Positions 1-7,660 of a stretch of DNA of 64,000 bases are shown here, one piece after another; position 1 is the first letter of the stretch, and the number at the start of each line of letters is the position of its first letter. The position numbers were made by a program, and so were the translations under genes. The stretch is from Arcicella lustrica (GTDB lineage Bacteria > Bacteroidota > Bacteroidia > Cytophagales > Spirosomataceae). The DNA lies in contig NZ_JAYGIM010000012.1 in NCBI RefSeq assembly GCF_034930985.1, positions 124,001 to 188,000 of the forward strand, written 5' to 3'. A model generated the notes under the pieces. It did not search any database, had not been told where the DNA came from, and saw nothing but the letters and a program-made list of their open reading frames with translations.

Positions 1-1
1 C

Positions 2-121
2 TGGTATAAAAAAAGGAAACAAATTCAACGAAAAGACGTTATATCAACTGTTTACAGAAGAAATGTTGTTTGGCAACATTTCGTAGATGATGTACAAACT
101 TACAATAAATTACAGAAGTAA
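2..121 (+). CDS. C-terminal end of an unidentified protein (truncated by window edge)
   Basis: An open frame enters from the left edge and runs 39 codons to a TAA. The visible residues are basic and aromatic (start WYKKRKQ, end TYNKLQK) and match no family I recognise. It ends two bases before the stop of the convergent PspC gene, which is the tight tail-to-tail spacing seen elsewhere in the window. That spacing is the main reason to treat it as a real gene end rather than a chance frame. Confidence 0.4.
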   Translation, partial: WYKKRKQIQRKDVISTVYRRNVVWQHFVDDVQTYNKLQK

Positions 122-123
122 TT

Positions 124-354
124 TTATAATTCCCAAACTGAGGGACTTTTGTATTGGCGTAAATAACGGCGGATATTCATCCAAAATGCCAATACTAAAT
201 AAATGATAATAGGAGAGCCAACAGTAATAAATGAAACATAAACAAAATACAGACGAATACTACTGGTAGAAATTCCTAATTTCTCACCAATTTTTGTACA
301 AACACCAAAAACGTGGTGTTCAACAAAGTATTTTAATCTTAATGTGTTTGGCAT
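124..354 (-). CDS. PspC-domain small membrane protein
   Basis: This 76-residue protein is little more than one PspC domain. The typical FGVC...GEKLGI motif lies at about residues 16-28, followed by one membrane span at about 37-58 and a short basic tail. PspC proteins are inner-membrane partners in envelope-stress (phage-shock-like) responses. A second, longer PspC protein and a LiaF-like protein lie 2-3 kb away on the same strand, suggesting related envelope functions. It stands alone, with a 448-base spacer upstream. The family call is firm; the specific role is not known. Confidence 0.8.
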   Translation of the reverse strand: MPNTLRLKYFVEHHVFGVCTKIGEKLGISTSSIRLYFVYVSFITVGSPIIIYLVLAFWMNIRRYLRQYKSPSVWEL

Positions 355-802
355 GGCTTTAGGGCAAAATTCTGAATTTTAATTGGTTACAGTATAAAAA
401 CTGTATTAAAGTTACATTGTTTTGCTGGTTTATCAAAAAAAGAGAGTAATCTAAAACGTATTTTCAGAGCATGTATTATATTAATACTAATTTGTATTGA
501 AATGGTGTAAGTGTTTATAAATATAGTTATATTTTTGTTTATTTTTTTTAAAAAATATTCATATAAAAATAGGAATACACAAAATTATACTTACATTTGG
601 ATATTAATAGTAAAAAGAGTGACAAGTTTTTAGTACAAAGTAATTAGTTTTCAAGAGTCCGTTGGTTCCCTTAGATTCACATTCTCCTTGATTATCACAT
701 GCTTCGAATATCAATCTTAGACTTTTAGGGCTATTAATTTATCAAAAACATTAATGTTTTTTGGTAACTTTTGTCTCATTATCAACCATTCTTTTTTACG
801 TC
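355..802. other. Gene-free spacer with probable long leader of the first cold-shock gene
   Basis: I see no gene in this very AT-rich stretch. TACATTTG at 592-599 fits the Bacteroidota -7 consensus TAnnTTTG and would give a leader of about 200 bases, as is usual for cold-shock mRNAs, although no clear -33 TTG is present. A perfect 18-base palindrome, AAAAACATTAATGTTTTT, sits at 744-761, about 40 bases ahead of the cold-shock ATG. It could form a hairpin followed by T residues. Confidence 0.4.
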
Positions 803-997
803 ATGCAAACAGGAACAGTTAAATTTTTTAATGAAAGCAAAGGCTTTGGCTTTATCGTTGACAGTGAAAGTGGACAAGAAATCTTCGTTCACGTTACAGC
901 ATTAGGCGGAACACATTTACGCCAAGATGACAAAGTATCATTCGATATTGTTGAAGGTAAAAGAGGTCTTAACGCCGCAAATGTTAAGAAATTGTAG
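803..997 (+). CDS. Cold-shock domain protein (first of two tandem copies)
   Basis: This is a 64-residue CspA-type OB-fold protein that binds single-stranded RNA or DNA. RNP1 (KGFGFI) is at residues 13-18 and RNP2 (IFVHVT) at about 26-31. The sequence opens with MQTGTVKFF, the usual start of the family, so I place the start at 803 rather than at upstream in-frame codons that would add 14 unrelated residues. The paralogue 350 bases downstream is mostly identical in protein but differs in codon choice, so this is an old duplication. Expected role: RNA chaperone and antiterminator during cold or growth transitions. Confidence 0.93.
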   Translation: MQTGTVKFFNESKGFGFIVDSESGQEIFVHVTALGGTHLRQDDKVSFDIVEGKRGLNAANVKKL

Positions 998-1346
998 TTA
1001 GTGTAAGTATTGTTTTAATGGGGTTCAGTAATATGAATCTAAAGTGAAATTCAGTACAAGTATTTTGTGAATTATTTAAAGTTTTGGTTTCATTACAAAT
1101 GTAGCAGAACTTATTTTAGACCTGATTGCTATGTTGTTTGGAATTAAATTCTAATTCTATTTAAGGTTATTAATTACTTTTAAACCATTTAAGTTAAGAA
1201 GTAAAAGGCGAAAGCCGAGTTAGCTTGACAAATCTTATTCTTTTACGAGATTTAAACATATAAGTTTTGCATATATTGATAGCAGTATAATCAGAACAAA
1301 CCGATAGTATTTTTATTTTTTTTTTAATTTTTTTATATCAATTTTT
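998..1346. other. Gene-free spacer between the two cold-shock genes
   Basis: No gene and no strong terminator is visible. A small hairpin with a GNRA loop, GGCGAAAGCC, is at 1207-1216. A long T-rich run (1312-1345) directly precedes the second cold-shock start. The region probably holds the second gene's own promoter and leader, but I could not pick a convincing TAnnTTTG element. Confidence 0.3.
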
Positions 1347-1541
1347 ATGCAAACTGGTAAAGTTAAATTTTTCAACGAATCTAAAGGTTTTGGATTTATC
1401 GTTGATGACGAGTCTAATGAAGAAATCTTTGTACACGTAACAGGATTATCTGGAACAACGATTCGTGAAAATGACTCTGTTTCTTTCGACGTACAAGAAG
1501 GAAAGCGTGGCTTAAATGCTGTGAATGTGAAGAGAATCTAA
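1347..1541 (+). CDS. Cold-shock domain protein (second tandem copy)
   Basis: This 64-residue cold-shock protein has the same length and framework as its upstream neighbour: MQTGKVKFF at the start, RNP1 KGFGFI and RNP2 IFVHVT. Differences cluster in the second half. A strong intrinsic terminator follows 25 bases after the stop. The two copies have separate long upstream regions and look independently expressed, which would allow different temperature or growth-phase control; that last point is inference. Confidence 0.93.
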   Translation: MQTGKVKFFNESKGFGFIVDDESNEEIFVHVTGLSGTTIRENDSVSFDVQEGKRGLNAVNVKRI

Positions 1542-1565
1542 TTTTTTTTAGATAGATAGTCATTT

Positions 1566-1600
1566 AAAACCCCGGCCTATAGGTTGGGGTTTTTCTTTTT
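1566..1600 (+). terminator. Intrinsic terminator after the second cold-shock gene
   Basis: AAAACCCC (1566-1573) pairs with GGGGTTTT (1586-1593), with further pairing inside the loop, followed by a T-rich run. This is a classical rho-independent terminator. Confidence 0.85.
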
Positions 1601-1634
1601 TAGCTAATTTAGGTTTTAAAAATTAAATATAAAG

Positions 1635-2045
1635 ATGAAACAAGTTGAGCACATTGGTATTGCCGTAAAAGATTTGAATATTTCTAATGATTTATTTACG
1701 AAACTTTTGGGTGTAGTGCCTTTTAAGCAAGAAGAAGTACTTTCAGAAGGTGTTATTACTTCTTTCTTTCAAGTTGGACTAACGAAAATAGAATTGCTAG
1801 AGGGTACTCATGCTGATAGCCCGATTGCAAAGTTTATCGAGAAGAAAGGAGAGGGGATTCATCATATTGCTTTTGAAGTAGGCAATATTTATGAAGAAAT
1901 GGATAGACTAAAGAATGAGGGTTTTACCCTTTTAAATGAAGTGCCAAAAGATGGTGCAGATAATAAGTTGGTTTGCTTTTTACATCCTAAAGAAACTAAT
2001 GCTGTGTTGATTGAGCTTTGCCAAAGTAAAAATAGCCCAGTTTGA
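1635..2045 (+). CDS. mce: Methylmalonyl-CoA epimerase
   Basis: This 136-residue protein belongs to the vicinal-oxygen-chelate (glyoxalase) fold. It interconverts (2R)- and (2S)-methylmalonyl-CoA in the propionyl-CoA/succinyl-CoA route. It opens with the family signature VEHIGIAVKDL. Probable metal ligands are His6, Glu53, one of the His pair at 76-77 (GIHHIAFEV) and Glu127 (VLIELC). Length and the two-repeat layout are those of the family. It lies alone between the cold-shock gene and a convergent gene; the mutase subunits are not in the window. Confidence 0.9.
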   Translation: MKQVEHIGIAVKDLNISNDLFTKLLGVVPFKQEEVLSEGVITSFFQVGLTKIELLEGTHADSPIAKFIEKKGEGIHHIAFEVGNIYEEMDRLKNEGFTLLNEVPKDGADNKLVCFLHPKETNAVLIELCQSKNSPV

Positions 2046-2076
2046 CGAAAACTACTTATCAAACTGAGCTATAATT
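2034..2076. terminator. Bidirectional terminator between epimerase and LiaF-like gene
   Basis: A 12-base stem with one mismatch joins 2034-2045 to 2059-2070 and overlaps the epimerase stop. Read on the minus strand it is followed by TATTTTT, so it should stop the minus-strand gene best. Confidence 0.55.
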
Positions 2077-3039
2077 TTAATATCTTTTTACTTTTAATTC
2101 TTGTAAACCTCCATCAAAACTGATGTTAATTTTCTTGGTAGATTTTTCAAAATTTGGAGTTTCCCAATGTCCATTTTTTTGAATAAAACCATCAAAATCT
2201 TTGGAGTTTAGTCCGCCATCAACATCAATTCTACAGCCTACTGATTCTGGAATATTAAATTCGATTGAAGTTAAGCCTGATTCAACTTGAACATCTAGGT
2301 TATCTACTTTATCGCCTAATTTAACGTCTGTTTCGGTTACGCCTGTCTTAATTGATAGTTTATTGATTTTGTACTCACTTAAATCAAAATCTGCTTTACC
2401 GGCACCAAATTCAAAATTCATATCCCAAATTACATTAGGATTAAGTTTCAAATTGATTTTATTGTGATTATCGTCACCAAAGTGAATATTATTCTTCTTT
2501 CCTTTTAAGGCAAAATGAATATTAGGGTTGCTTGAATCTCCTGTTTTTTTAAGTGAAATATTGCCGAAATCTAAATCAGCATCCGCTTCAACTAAATCAT
2601 TTGAAGTGCCATTGATGATGAATTCAGCCGCACCGCCTGAAAACTCAAATTTAGCATTCTTCACGAGTGGATTCATGGACTCTACAAGCTTTTGTTTGGT
2701 TCCTTTGAAATGATAATCTTCATCATCATGGTTATTATCATTGTCATCGTCATCCATATCAATATGAATGTCATGGTCATTGAATGCTGTTTCTACTTTT
2801 TCTTTACAACTTCTTACAATGACAATCGGAATAGCAACACAAAGTAGAATGATTGTTATAACTGTTGCCGAGCGACTACTTTTACCAATAAAAGCAACTA
2901 GCCCCAAATAGATTAATAAAAGTGGCCAAAGCCTTGAAATTTCATGCCAATCGATATTAAACCAGCCAAATTCTTTTCCAAGAAATAGAAAACCAATTAA
3001 GATTAAAAAACCTCCAGTAAATATATTTTTAGAATTCAT
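2077..3039 (-). CDS. LiaF-like/toast-rack membrane protein
   Basis: The 320-residue protein has three membrane spans (about 5-20, 36-52 and 58-75). A His/Asp/Asn-rich acidic linker follows at about 87-110, then a beta-rich soluble half with repeated G-rich strands. This is the layout of LiaF/DUF5668-type proteins with a toast-rack (DUF2154/DUF4097-like) C-terminus. In Firmicutes, LiaF restrains an envelope-stress two-component system. Here no kinase is adjacent, but a PspC protein is directly upstream. The acidic linker might bind cations, which is speculation. Confidence 0.7.
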   Translation of the reverse strand: MNSKNIFTGGFLILIGFLFLGKEFGWFNIDWHEISRLWPLLLIYLGLVAFIGKSSRSATVITIILLCVAIPIVIVRSCKEKVETAFNDHDIHIDMDDDDNDNNHDDEDYHFKGTKQKLVESMNPLVKNAKFEFSGGAAEFIINGTSNDLVEADADLDFGNISLKKTGDSSNPNIHFALKGKKNNIHFGDDNHNKINLKLNPNVIWDMNFEFGAGKADFDLSEYKINKLSIKTGVTETDVKLGDKVDNLDVQVESGLTSIEFNIPESVGCRIDVDGGLNSKDFDGFIQKNGHWETPNFEKSTKKINISFDGGLQELKVKRY

Positions 3040-3060
3040 TGTTAAAAAGCTTTAAGGTTA

Positions 3061-3102
3061 AAATCCGCTATCAAAATTAGTATTGTATTTGATAACGGAT
3101 TT
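3061..3102 (-). other. Intercistronic stem-loop between PspC and LiaF-like genes
   Basis: AAATCCGCTATCAAA (3061-3075) pairs with TTTGATAACGGATTT (3088-3102) with one mismatch around a 12-base loop. It lies between two co-directional minus-strand genes and has only a weak T-run. It may act as a partial terminator or an mRNA-end stabiliser that sets unequal expression of the two. Confidence 0.5.
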
Positions 3103-3114
3103 CAACGTGTCGAT

Positions 3115-3549
3115 TTAGAAGTTATTTTTGTCGTTATTGAAGTCAATCTTATCTTTTTCTTTAAAGATGATATAACCACCCACACCGATTAAAATAAGAG
3201 GCCAGAATTTACCAAAGTCGAAATCAGGAATCCATTCATCTAATAAGAAGATTGTACCTAAAACTATTAAAATAATTCCCCAAACTTTGCTTGAATCTTT
3301 TTTCATGTTAGTAAATGTTGAGTTGAAAGTTGCGTTATCTGGCGTGGCCGTTGTTTCCCATTGATGTTTTACCGGCAATGCTATCCACAAGATAATATAC
3401 ATCCAGAAAAAAATACCATGAGTAAACACTAAACCTAAAAATAAAAGTACTCGAATAATGGAAACATCAATGCCGAAGCGTTCTGATAATCCAGCTGCTA
3501 CACCTCCTAATTGTCCTTTTGAAGGTATGCGATAAAGTGAATCGTTCAT
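3115..3549 (-). CDS. PspC-domain protein with LiaI-like C-terminal membrane pair
   Basis: Residues 5-60 form a PspC domain, with GGVAAGLSERFGID as the hallmark and one span at about 33-58. A polar linker (62-88) leads to two further spans (about 90-103 and 116-129) that resemble the LiaI/DUF5668 hairpin, and the protein ends in a charged tail. It is 144 residues long. With the LiaF-like gene 75 bases downstream it likely forms a two-gene envelope-stress unit. This pairing of PspC with LiaI/LiaF features is common in Bacteroidota. Confidence 0.8.
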   Translation of the reverse strand: MNDSLYRIPSKGQLGGVAAGLSERFGIDVSIIRVLLFLGLVFTHGIFFWMYIILWIALPVKHQWETTATPDNATFNSTFTNMKKDSSKVWGIILIVLGTIFLLDEWIPDFDFGKFWPLILIGVGGYIIFKEKDKIDFNNDKNNF

Positions 3550-3732
3550 GGTTGTTGCTTGTTTAGTTTTCTTGTTTAGAGTTTTGAAAAAAATAGGTTT
3601 AAATGATACTTTTAAATAATTCTTTTCGTTTGATGGGTGAAATTTATCACGAGCTTCAAGATTATCAACCTGAAAATGAATAGACGGTACTTTTGACTTT
3701 ATGAATGGATATTTTTGATGGCGAGTTTTAAA

Positions 3733-3767
3733 ACAAAAAAATCCTTTGAGCTTTTACCCAAAGGATT
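3733..3767 (-). terminator. Terminator after the secreted coiled-coil gene
   Basis: On the minus strand AATCCTTTG (3759-3767) pairs with CAAAGGATT (3740-3749) and a run of seven T residues follows. It ends the gene at 3785-4462. Confidence 0.75.
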
Positions 3768-3784
3768 CACCTTAGTTTAAATGA

Positions 3785-4462
3785 TTATTGTTTCTTAGAC
3801 CTGATTTTTGCTTCTTCTACTTTTTTTTGCTGATTAATCAATCCTTCGTTCATTAGTAGTTGGTCTTTTTTATTTTGTTCTACTTCCATTTGCAGGCGCT
3901 CAAGTTCGATTCTATTTTCTTCTATTTTTAGTAAAAGCCTGTCTTTTTCTCTTTTATTATTTTCCAGTGCTCTTGTCAGGCGGTCAGCTACAGTGACAGC
4001 TTTGATTTGTTTGGTTTTAATGTCATCCAAATTTTTTTCTTCCATCCTAACTTCTCCTTGTCGTTTAAGCTGGTCAACAATATCATTAAGTATTCTTTCT
4101 GCTGCCAAATATTTTGGATGTGAGCTATTGACATAAACTTCATCACCAAAACCAATTGAAAGAAATATTTTATTTTTCCCTTTGTCTGAACTAATCTTAC
4201 TTACAACCATCAATGGGTCTGATGAAATACTTGAAATTCTTGCACCTGTAATTCTGAAAACATTACTTCTGCCTACTTCTACACTACCATATTTGGCTAG
4301 TTCATTTTGCAAAATAGGTTTGATGTACTTATCTTCAATTGCTACTGTTGTATATAATCCTTCTTTTGTAGCCCTTTCAATTTCCTGAGTTCCTGTAAAA
4401 ACCTGTGCACGAATACTCTGAATACTTAGCAATAGAATATAAATAATGAATAGCTTTTTCAT
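3785..4462 (-). CDS. Secreted hypothetical protein with C-terminal coiled coil
   Basis: I do not recognise this 225-residue protein. From the Met at 4462 it has a clean signal peptide (MKKLFIIYILLLS, probable cleavage after IRA-Q). A mixed alpha/beta domain follows at about 22-155, then a long highly charged coiled coil at about 160-225. The open frame extends 23 codons upstream, but those residues would bury the signal peptide, so I prefer the internal start. It is probably periplasmic or surface-exposed. It stands alone with its own terminator. Confidence 0.65.
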   Translation of the reverse strand: MKKLFIIYILLLSIQSIRAQVFTGTQEIERATKEGLYTTVAIEDKYIKPILQNELAKYGSVEVGRSNVFRITGARISSISSDPLMVVSKISSDKGKNKIFLSIGFGDEVYVNSSHPKYLAAERILNDIVDQLKRQGEVRMEEKNLDDIKTKQIKAVTVADRLTRALENNKREKDRLLLKIEENRIELERLQMEVEQNKKDQLLMNEGLINQQKKVEEAKIRSKKQ

Positions 4463-4642
4463 AAAGAAAGATAATGTTAAATGATTTTGGGAAATGCTTT
4501 GCAAGATAAACTGCTTGATTTGTTTCAGCAAAATAAGACAAAGTTTAATGAGAAATTATTATTAACGTTAATACGGATTAGCCAGTAGTTAAATTGTTTA
4601 ATTTTAGATAGCTTTATCAAAAACAATCATCACAATATAATT

Positions 4643-5737
4643 ATGAAATTAAAATTACTCGTCCTTTTCTGTTTACTCGGAAATATAACTATAGCTCAAA
4701 ATACAAATTGGGCTTTAACTGATTTTTCAAAACCTAAGGAAAATCCTATTCTAAGTGCAGATTCTAGTTATGAATTTGCTTGCCCGATGAAAGATATTCC
4801 AGTAAAATGGCAGAAAGCCGATGTTTTTAATCCTGCGGCTATCGTTAGAAACGGGAAAGTTTATGTTTTATTTCGGGCAGAAGATACTCCTGGAACAAAT
4901 ATTGGTTTTCGTACTTCCAGAATTGGTTTGGCTGTGAGTAATGATGGCATACATTTCACAAGAAGAAAAAATCCTGTTTTGTACCCTTCAAAAGATGAGT
5001 TTGCTAAATTTGATAATCCTGGTGGTTGTGAAGACCCACGAATTGTTGAACGTGCCGACGGTACTTATGTAGTAGCTTACACGGCTTGGAATCGTGATGT
5101 AGCTAGATTGTGTATTGCCAGTTCAAAAGATTTGATTCATTGGAAAAAACATGGACCAGCTTTTGCCAAAGCACATTCTGGAAAATTCTTGAATATTTGG
5201 TCTAAATCAGGTTCAATAATTACTAAAATGGTGAATGGTAAAATTGTAGCTGCCAAAATCAAAGGAAAGTACTGGATGTATTGGGGTGAAAAAGGAGTAA
5301 ATATTGCTACTTCGGATGATTTAATTAATTGGAATCCATTAGTTGAAGAAAACGGTGAACTAAAATATGTAATGAACATTAGAACTGGAAAATTTGATAG
5401 TGATTTAACGGAACCGGGTCCGCCAGCTTTATTGACATCAAAAGGAGTTTTGTTATTGTACAATGGTAAAAATGCTAAAGAAGAAACTAGAGACCAACAT
5501 CTTCCTGCTGAAACTTACTCTGGTGGACAGGTGCTTTTTGATGTAAACGACCCAACAAAAATTATTAATAGATTGGATGAATGTTTTATTAAGCCAGATT
5601 TACCTCACGAAATGCGTGGACAATACAAAGCTGGTACAACTTTTATAGAAGGTTTGGTCTATTTCAAGAAAAAATGGTTTTTATATTATGGTACAGCCGA
5701 TAGCATGGTGGGTGTAGCTGTTAAAAATTCTTTATAA
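4643..5737 (+). CDS. Secreted GH130-family glycosidase/phosphorylase
   Basis: This 364-residue protein has a signal peptide (residues 1-19, ending TIAQ) and a five-bladed propeller typical of glycoside hydrolase family 130. The family hallmark GGCEDPRI is at 127-134. Other conserved blade motifs include FNPAA, LFRAEDT and LTEPGPPAL. Members are mannoside phosphorylases or exo-beta-1,2-mannosidases; secreted forms are more often hydrolases because phosphate is limiting outside the cytoplasm. The substrate (beta-mannoside) is therefore inferred only from the family. The gene ends 5 bases before the MocA-like gene and is probably co-transcribed with it. Confidence 0.8.
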   Translation: MKLKLLVLFCLLGNITIAQNTNWALTDFSKPKENPILSADSSYEFACPMKDIPVKWQKADVFNPAAIVRNGKVYVLFRAEDTPGTNIGFRTSRIGLAVSNDGIHFTRRKNPVLYPSKDEFAKFDNPGGCEDPRIVERADGTYVVAYTAWNRDVARLCIASSKDLIHWKKHGPAFAKAHSGKFLNIWSKSGSIITKMVNGKIVAAKIKGKYWMYWGEKGVNIATSDDLINWNPLVEENGELKYVMNIRTGKFDSDLTEPGPPALLTSKGVLLLYNGKNAKEETRDQHLPAETYSGGQVLFDVNDPTKIINRLDECFIKPDLPHEMRGQYKAGTTFIEGLVYFKKKWFLYYGTADSMVGVAVKNSL

Positions 5738-5742
5738 AATGT

Positions 5743-6336
5743 ATGAAAATATCATCCTTAATCCTTGCTGCGGGCAGTTCTAGTCGCTTGGGAAGTCCTA
5801 AACAACTTGTTGAATACAGAGGGGAAATACTTGTAAGTAAAATTGCTCAATTAGCATTATCAATTACTGATAATGTACTGGTTGTTTTGGGTGCTAATGA
5901 AAATATCATACAACCAAAGTTGACAGAGTTAGTCCAAGAAAATCAGCAAAAATTAAAAATAATGGTCCATACTGACTGGAATGAAGGAATTGGAAGCTCC
6001 ATCAGTTTTGGAGTAAAACAGCTTTTTGATACTTCGGATGCTACTTTGATACTATTATGCGACCAACCTTTTGTCAACTACTTACTTTTGCAAGAAATGG
6101 TGCAAGCTTTTGCAGAAGCAAAATATTCGATAATTGCCTGCAAGTATGCGAATCAACTAGGCGTACCTATTTTATTTGATAAAAAATATTTTTCAGAACT
6201 AATGAAATTAAATGGTGATGTTGGGGCAAAAGTTCTATTAAAAAAGCACGGAGATGAAATTATGAGTATTGATTTTCCAGAAGGTATTTATGATATTGAT
6301 ACACAGGAAGATTTAGTGAAAATATTGCTCAATTAG
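5743..6336 (+). CDS. MocA/MobA-like nucleotidyltransferase
   Basis: The 197-residue protein is a GT-A-fold nucleotidyltransferase of the MobA/MocA group. The nucleotide-binding motif LAAGSSSRLGSPKQL is at residues 8-22, the metal-binding CDQPF at 106-110 and the closing DIDTQEDL at 184-191. MocA transfers CMP to molybdopterin; relatives transfer other nucleotides. No molybdoenzyme or cofactor-assembly gene is nearby. The tight link to a secreted glycosidase is unexpected, so substrate assignment is open. Confidence 0.75.
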   Translation: MKISSLILAAGSSSRLGSPKQLVEYRGEILVSKIAQLALSITDNVLVVLGANENIIQPKLTELVQENQQKLKIMVHTDWNEGIGSSISFGVKQLFDTSDATLILLCDQPFVNYLLLQEMVQAFAEAKYSIIACKYANQLGVPILFDKKYFSELMKLNGDVGAKVLLKKHGDEIMSIDFPEGIYDIDTQEDLVKILLN

Positions 6337-6703
6337 AAGCTTTTTAAAACAAAAAAGCCGAAGGGTTAGCTTCGACTTTTTGAAAAATAATCTACTTAAT
6401 GACAACAAATACACTGGCGGAAGTACTGCGCAGTCAGATTATTTTTACTAATGGATCAAGTTAAAGTTGTGGTCAAGCATTTTTGAAACGATTCTTTACA
6501 GTAAATAAAAGTAGCTGACATTGACTAATGACAGTTTTTATTTATTAAATTACTTCAAGACCTATTTTTTATGCAAAGTTATGCAATCTTAAAGTTTCAT
6601 TAAATAGCCAAAGTGTCTATTTTACACATTTCTTTGATTTTTTTTAGTATAAAATACTCATTTTAAATGTATTTGCTAAAACCTTGTAAATTCTACAAAT
6701 ACT
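6337..6703. other. Gene-free spacer upstream of the LuxR-type regulator
   Basis: The first 45 bases hold the terminator of the MocA-like gene. The remaining AT-rich stretch presumably carries the promoter of the regulator at 6704. I found no convincing TAnnTTTG element and no small gene. Confidence 0.3.
6351..6381 (+). terminator. Terminator after MocA-like gene
   Basis: AAAAAGCCGAAG pairs with CTTCGACTTTTT around a 5-base loop with one mismatch, followed by T residues. Confidence 0.7.
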
Positions 6704-7507
6704 ATGGAATCGTTATCAAATAATTCTATTGAACAATTGTTTCGTAAATGTTTAGATGCAGTGAGTCTTGTAGCAGGAAGTGCTTCAGAAAAAACGGTTG
6801 AAAAATATTTACAAGAACTAGGATATTTTAGTCTTAGCTCTACTTTGCCCAATGCAGTATATCAAATTCTGGATATGCGAACGCTTACCTACAAATTTGT
6901 AGCAAATACTGAATTAGCGTTGGGAATCCATCCAGATGCTTTTTTGGAGAAGGGAGTACCGATGGTGCTGAGTATGATGGTTCCTAAAATGGAAAATGTT
7001 TCGGCTATTCCTGAATTACTGAAATTTATGTACAATTCTATTAAAGAAGCTCCTCGTGAAGTTCGTGAGAATTTTGTAGCTTATGGATATGGTATTCAGT
7101 ATTTAAGACCGAGTAAAAAATCATTTCATTCGATGGTGCAATTAATCGGACTAGAATTTGATGAAGAAGGATTGCCAACTTTATGTTTTTTGATTAATCA
7201 AGATATTGAACATTTAGTAAAGAAGTTGGATAATTATTTGGGAAGAACAAGTTTTAGAAATAGCGATTTTGTAACCACGTTTTCTTCGAGCGAAATGCAA
7301 ATGAAGAAACAAGATATTTTTTCAGACAGAGAAATTGATGTACTTAAAATGCTTTTGAAAGGTTACGATTCTAAACAAATTGCTGAAAAACTATTTATTA
7401 GCTCGAACACGGTTGATAACCATCGTAAAAATATGATTCGAAAACTAGATGCACGAGATACCACCGCTCTAGTACAACTCGCAAAACTTTTAGGTATTTT
7501 GAAGTAA
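6704..7507 (+). CDS. LuxR-family transcriptional regulator with PAS-like N-terminus
   Basis: The last 61 of 267 residues form a GerE/LuxR helix-turn-helix: SDREIDVLKMLLKG, then SKQIAEKLFISSNTVDNH. The N-terminal 200 residues resemble the sensory half of Bacteroidota LuxR proteins that carry a PAS-like fold. No receiver Asp site, transmembrane segment or autoinducer-type domain is apparent. It probably responds to a cytoplasmic signal. It is monocistronic, with a terminator 24 bases after the stop. Confidence 0.8.
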   Translation: MESLSNNSIEQLFRKCLDAVSLVAGSASEKTVEKYLQELGYFSLSSTLPNAVYQILDMRTLTYKFVANTELALGIHPDAFLEKGVPMVLSMMVPKMENVSAIPELLKFMYNSIKEAPREVRENFVAYGYGIQYLRPSKKSFHSMVQLIGLEFDEEGLPTLCFLINQDIEHLVKKLDNYLGRTSFRNSDFVTTFSSSEMQMKKQDIFSDREIDVLKMLLKGYDSKQIAEKLFISSNTVDNHRKNMIRKLDARDTTALVQLAKLLGILK

Positions 7508-7530
7508 AAAACACAAAATAAAAATATTGC

Positions 7531-7560
7531 AATCGCTTTCTGAAAAGGAAGCGATTTTTG
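7531..7560 (+). terminator. Terminator after LuxR-type regulator
   Basis: AATCGCTTTC (7531-7540) pairs with GGAAGCGATT (7547-7556) with one G-T wobble, followed by TTT. Confidence 0.75.
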
Positions 7561-7660
7561 TTTATTCGTTGTCAGAAATATATTTACCTTTAACAAAATA
7601 AACCATTACGCTTTCCGAGGTACAATAAGATATTTTTATAAACATTAAAAGACACTAAAA

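Noticed and set aside
5743..6336. Assignment of the nucleotidyltransferase as mocA by symbol
   Set aside because: Fold and motifs fit several MobA-like groups and no molybdenum-cofactor context is present, so no symbol was given.
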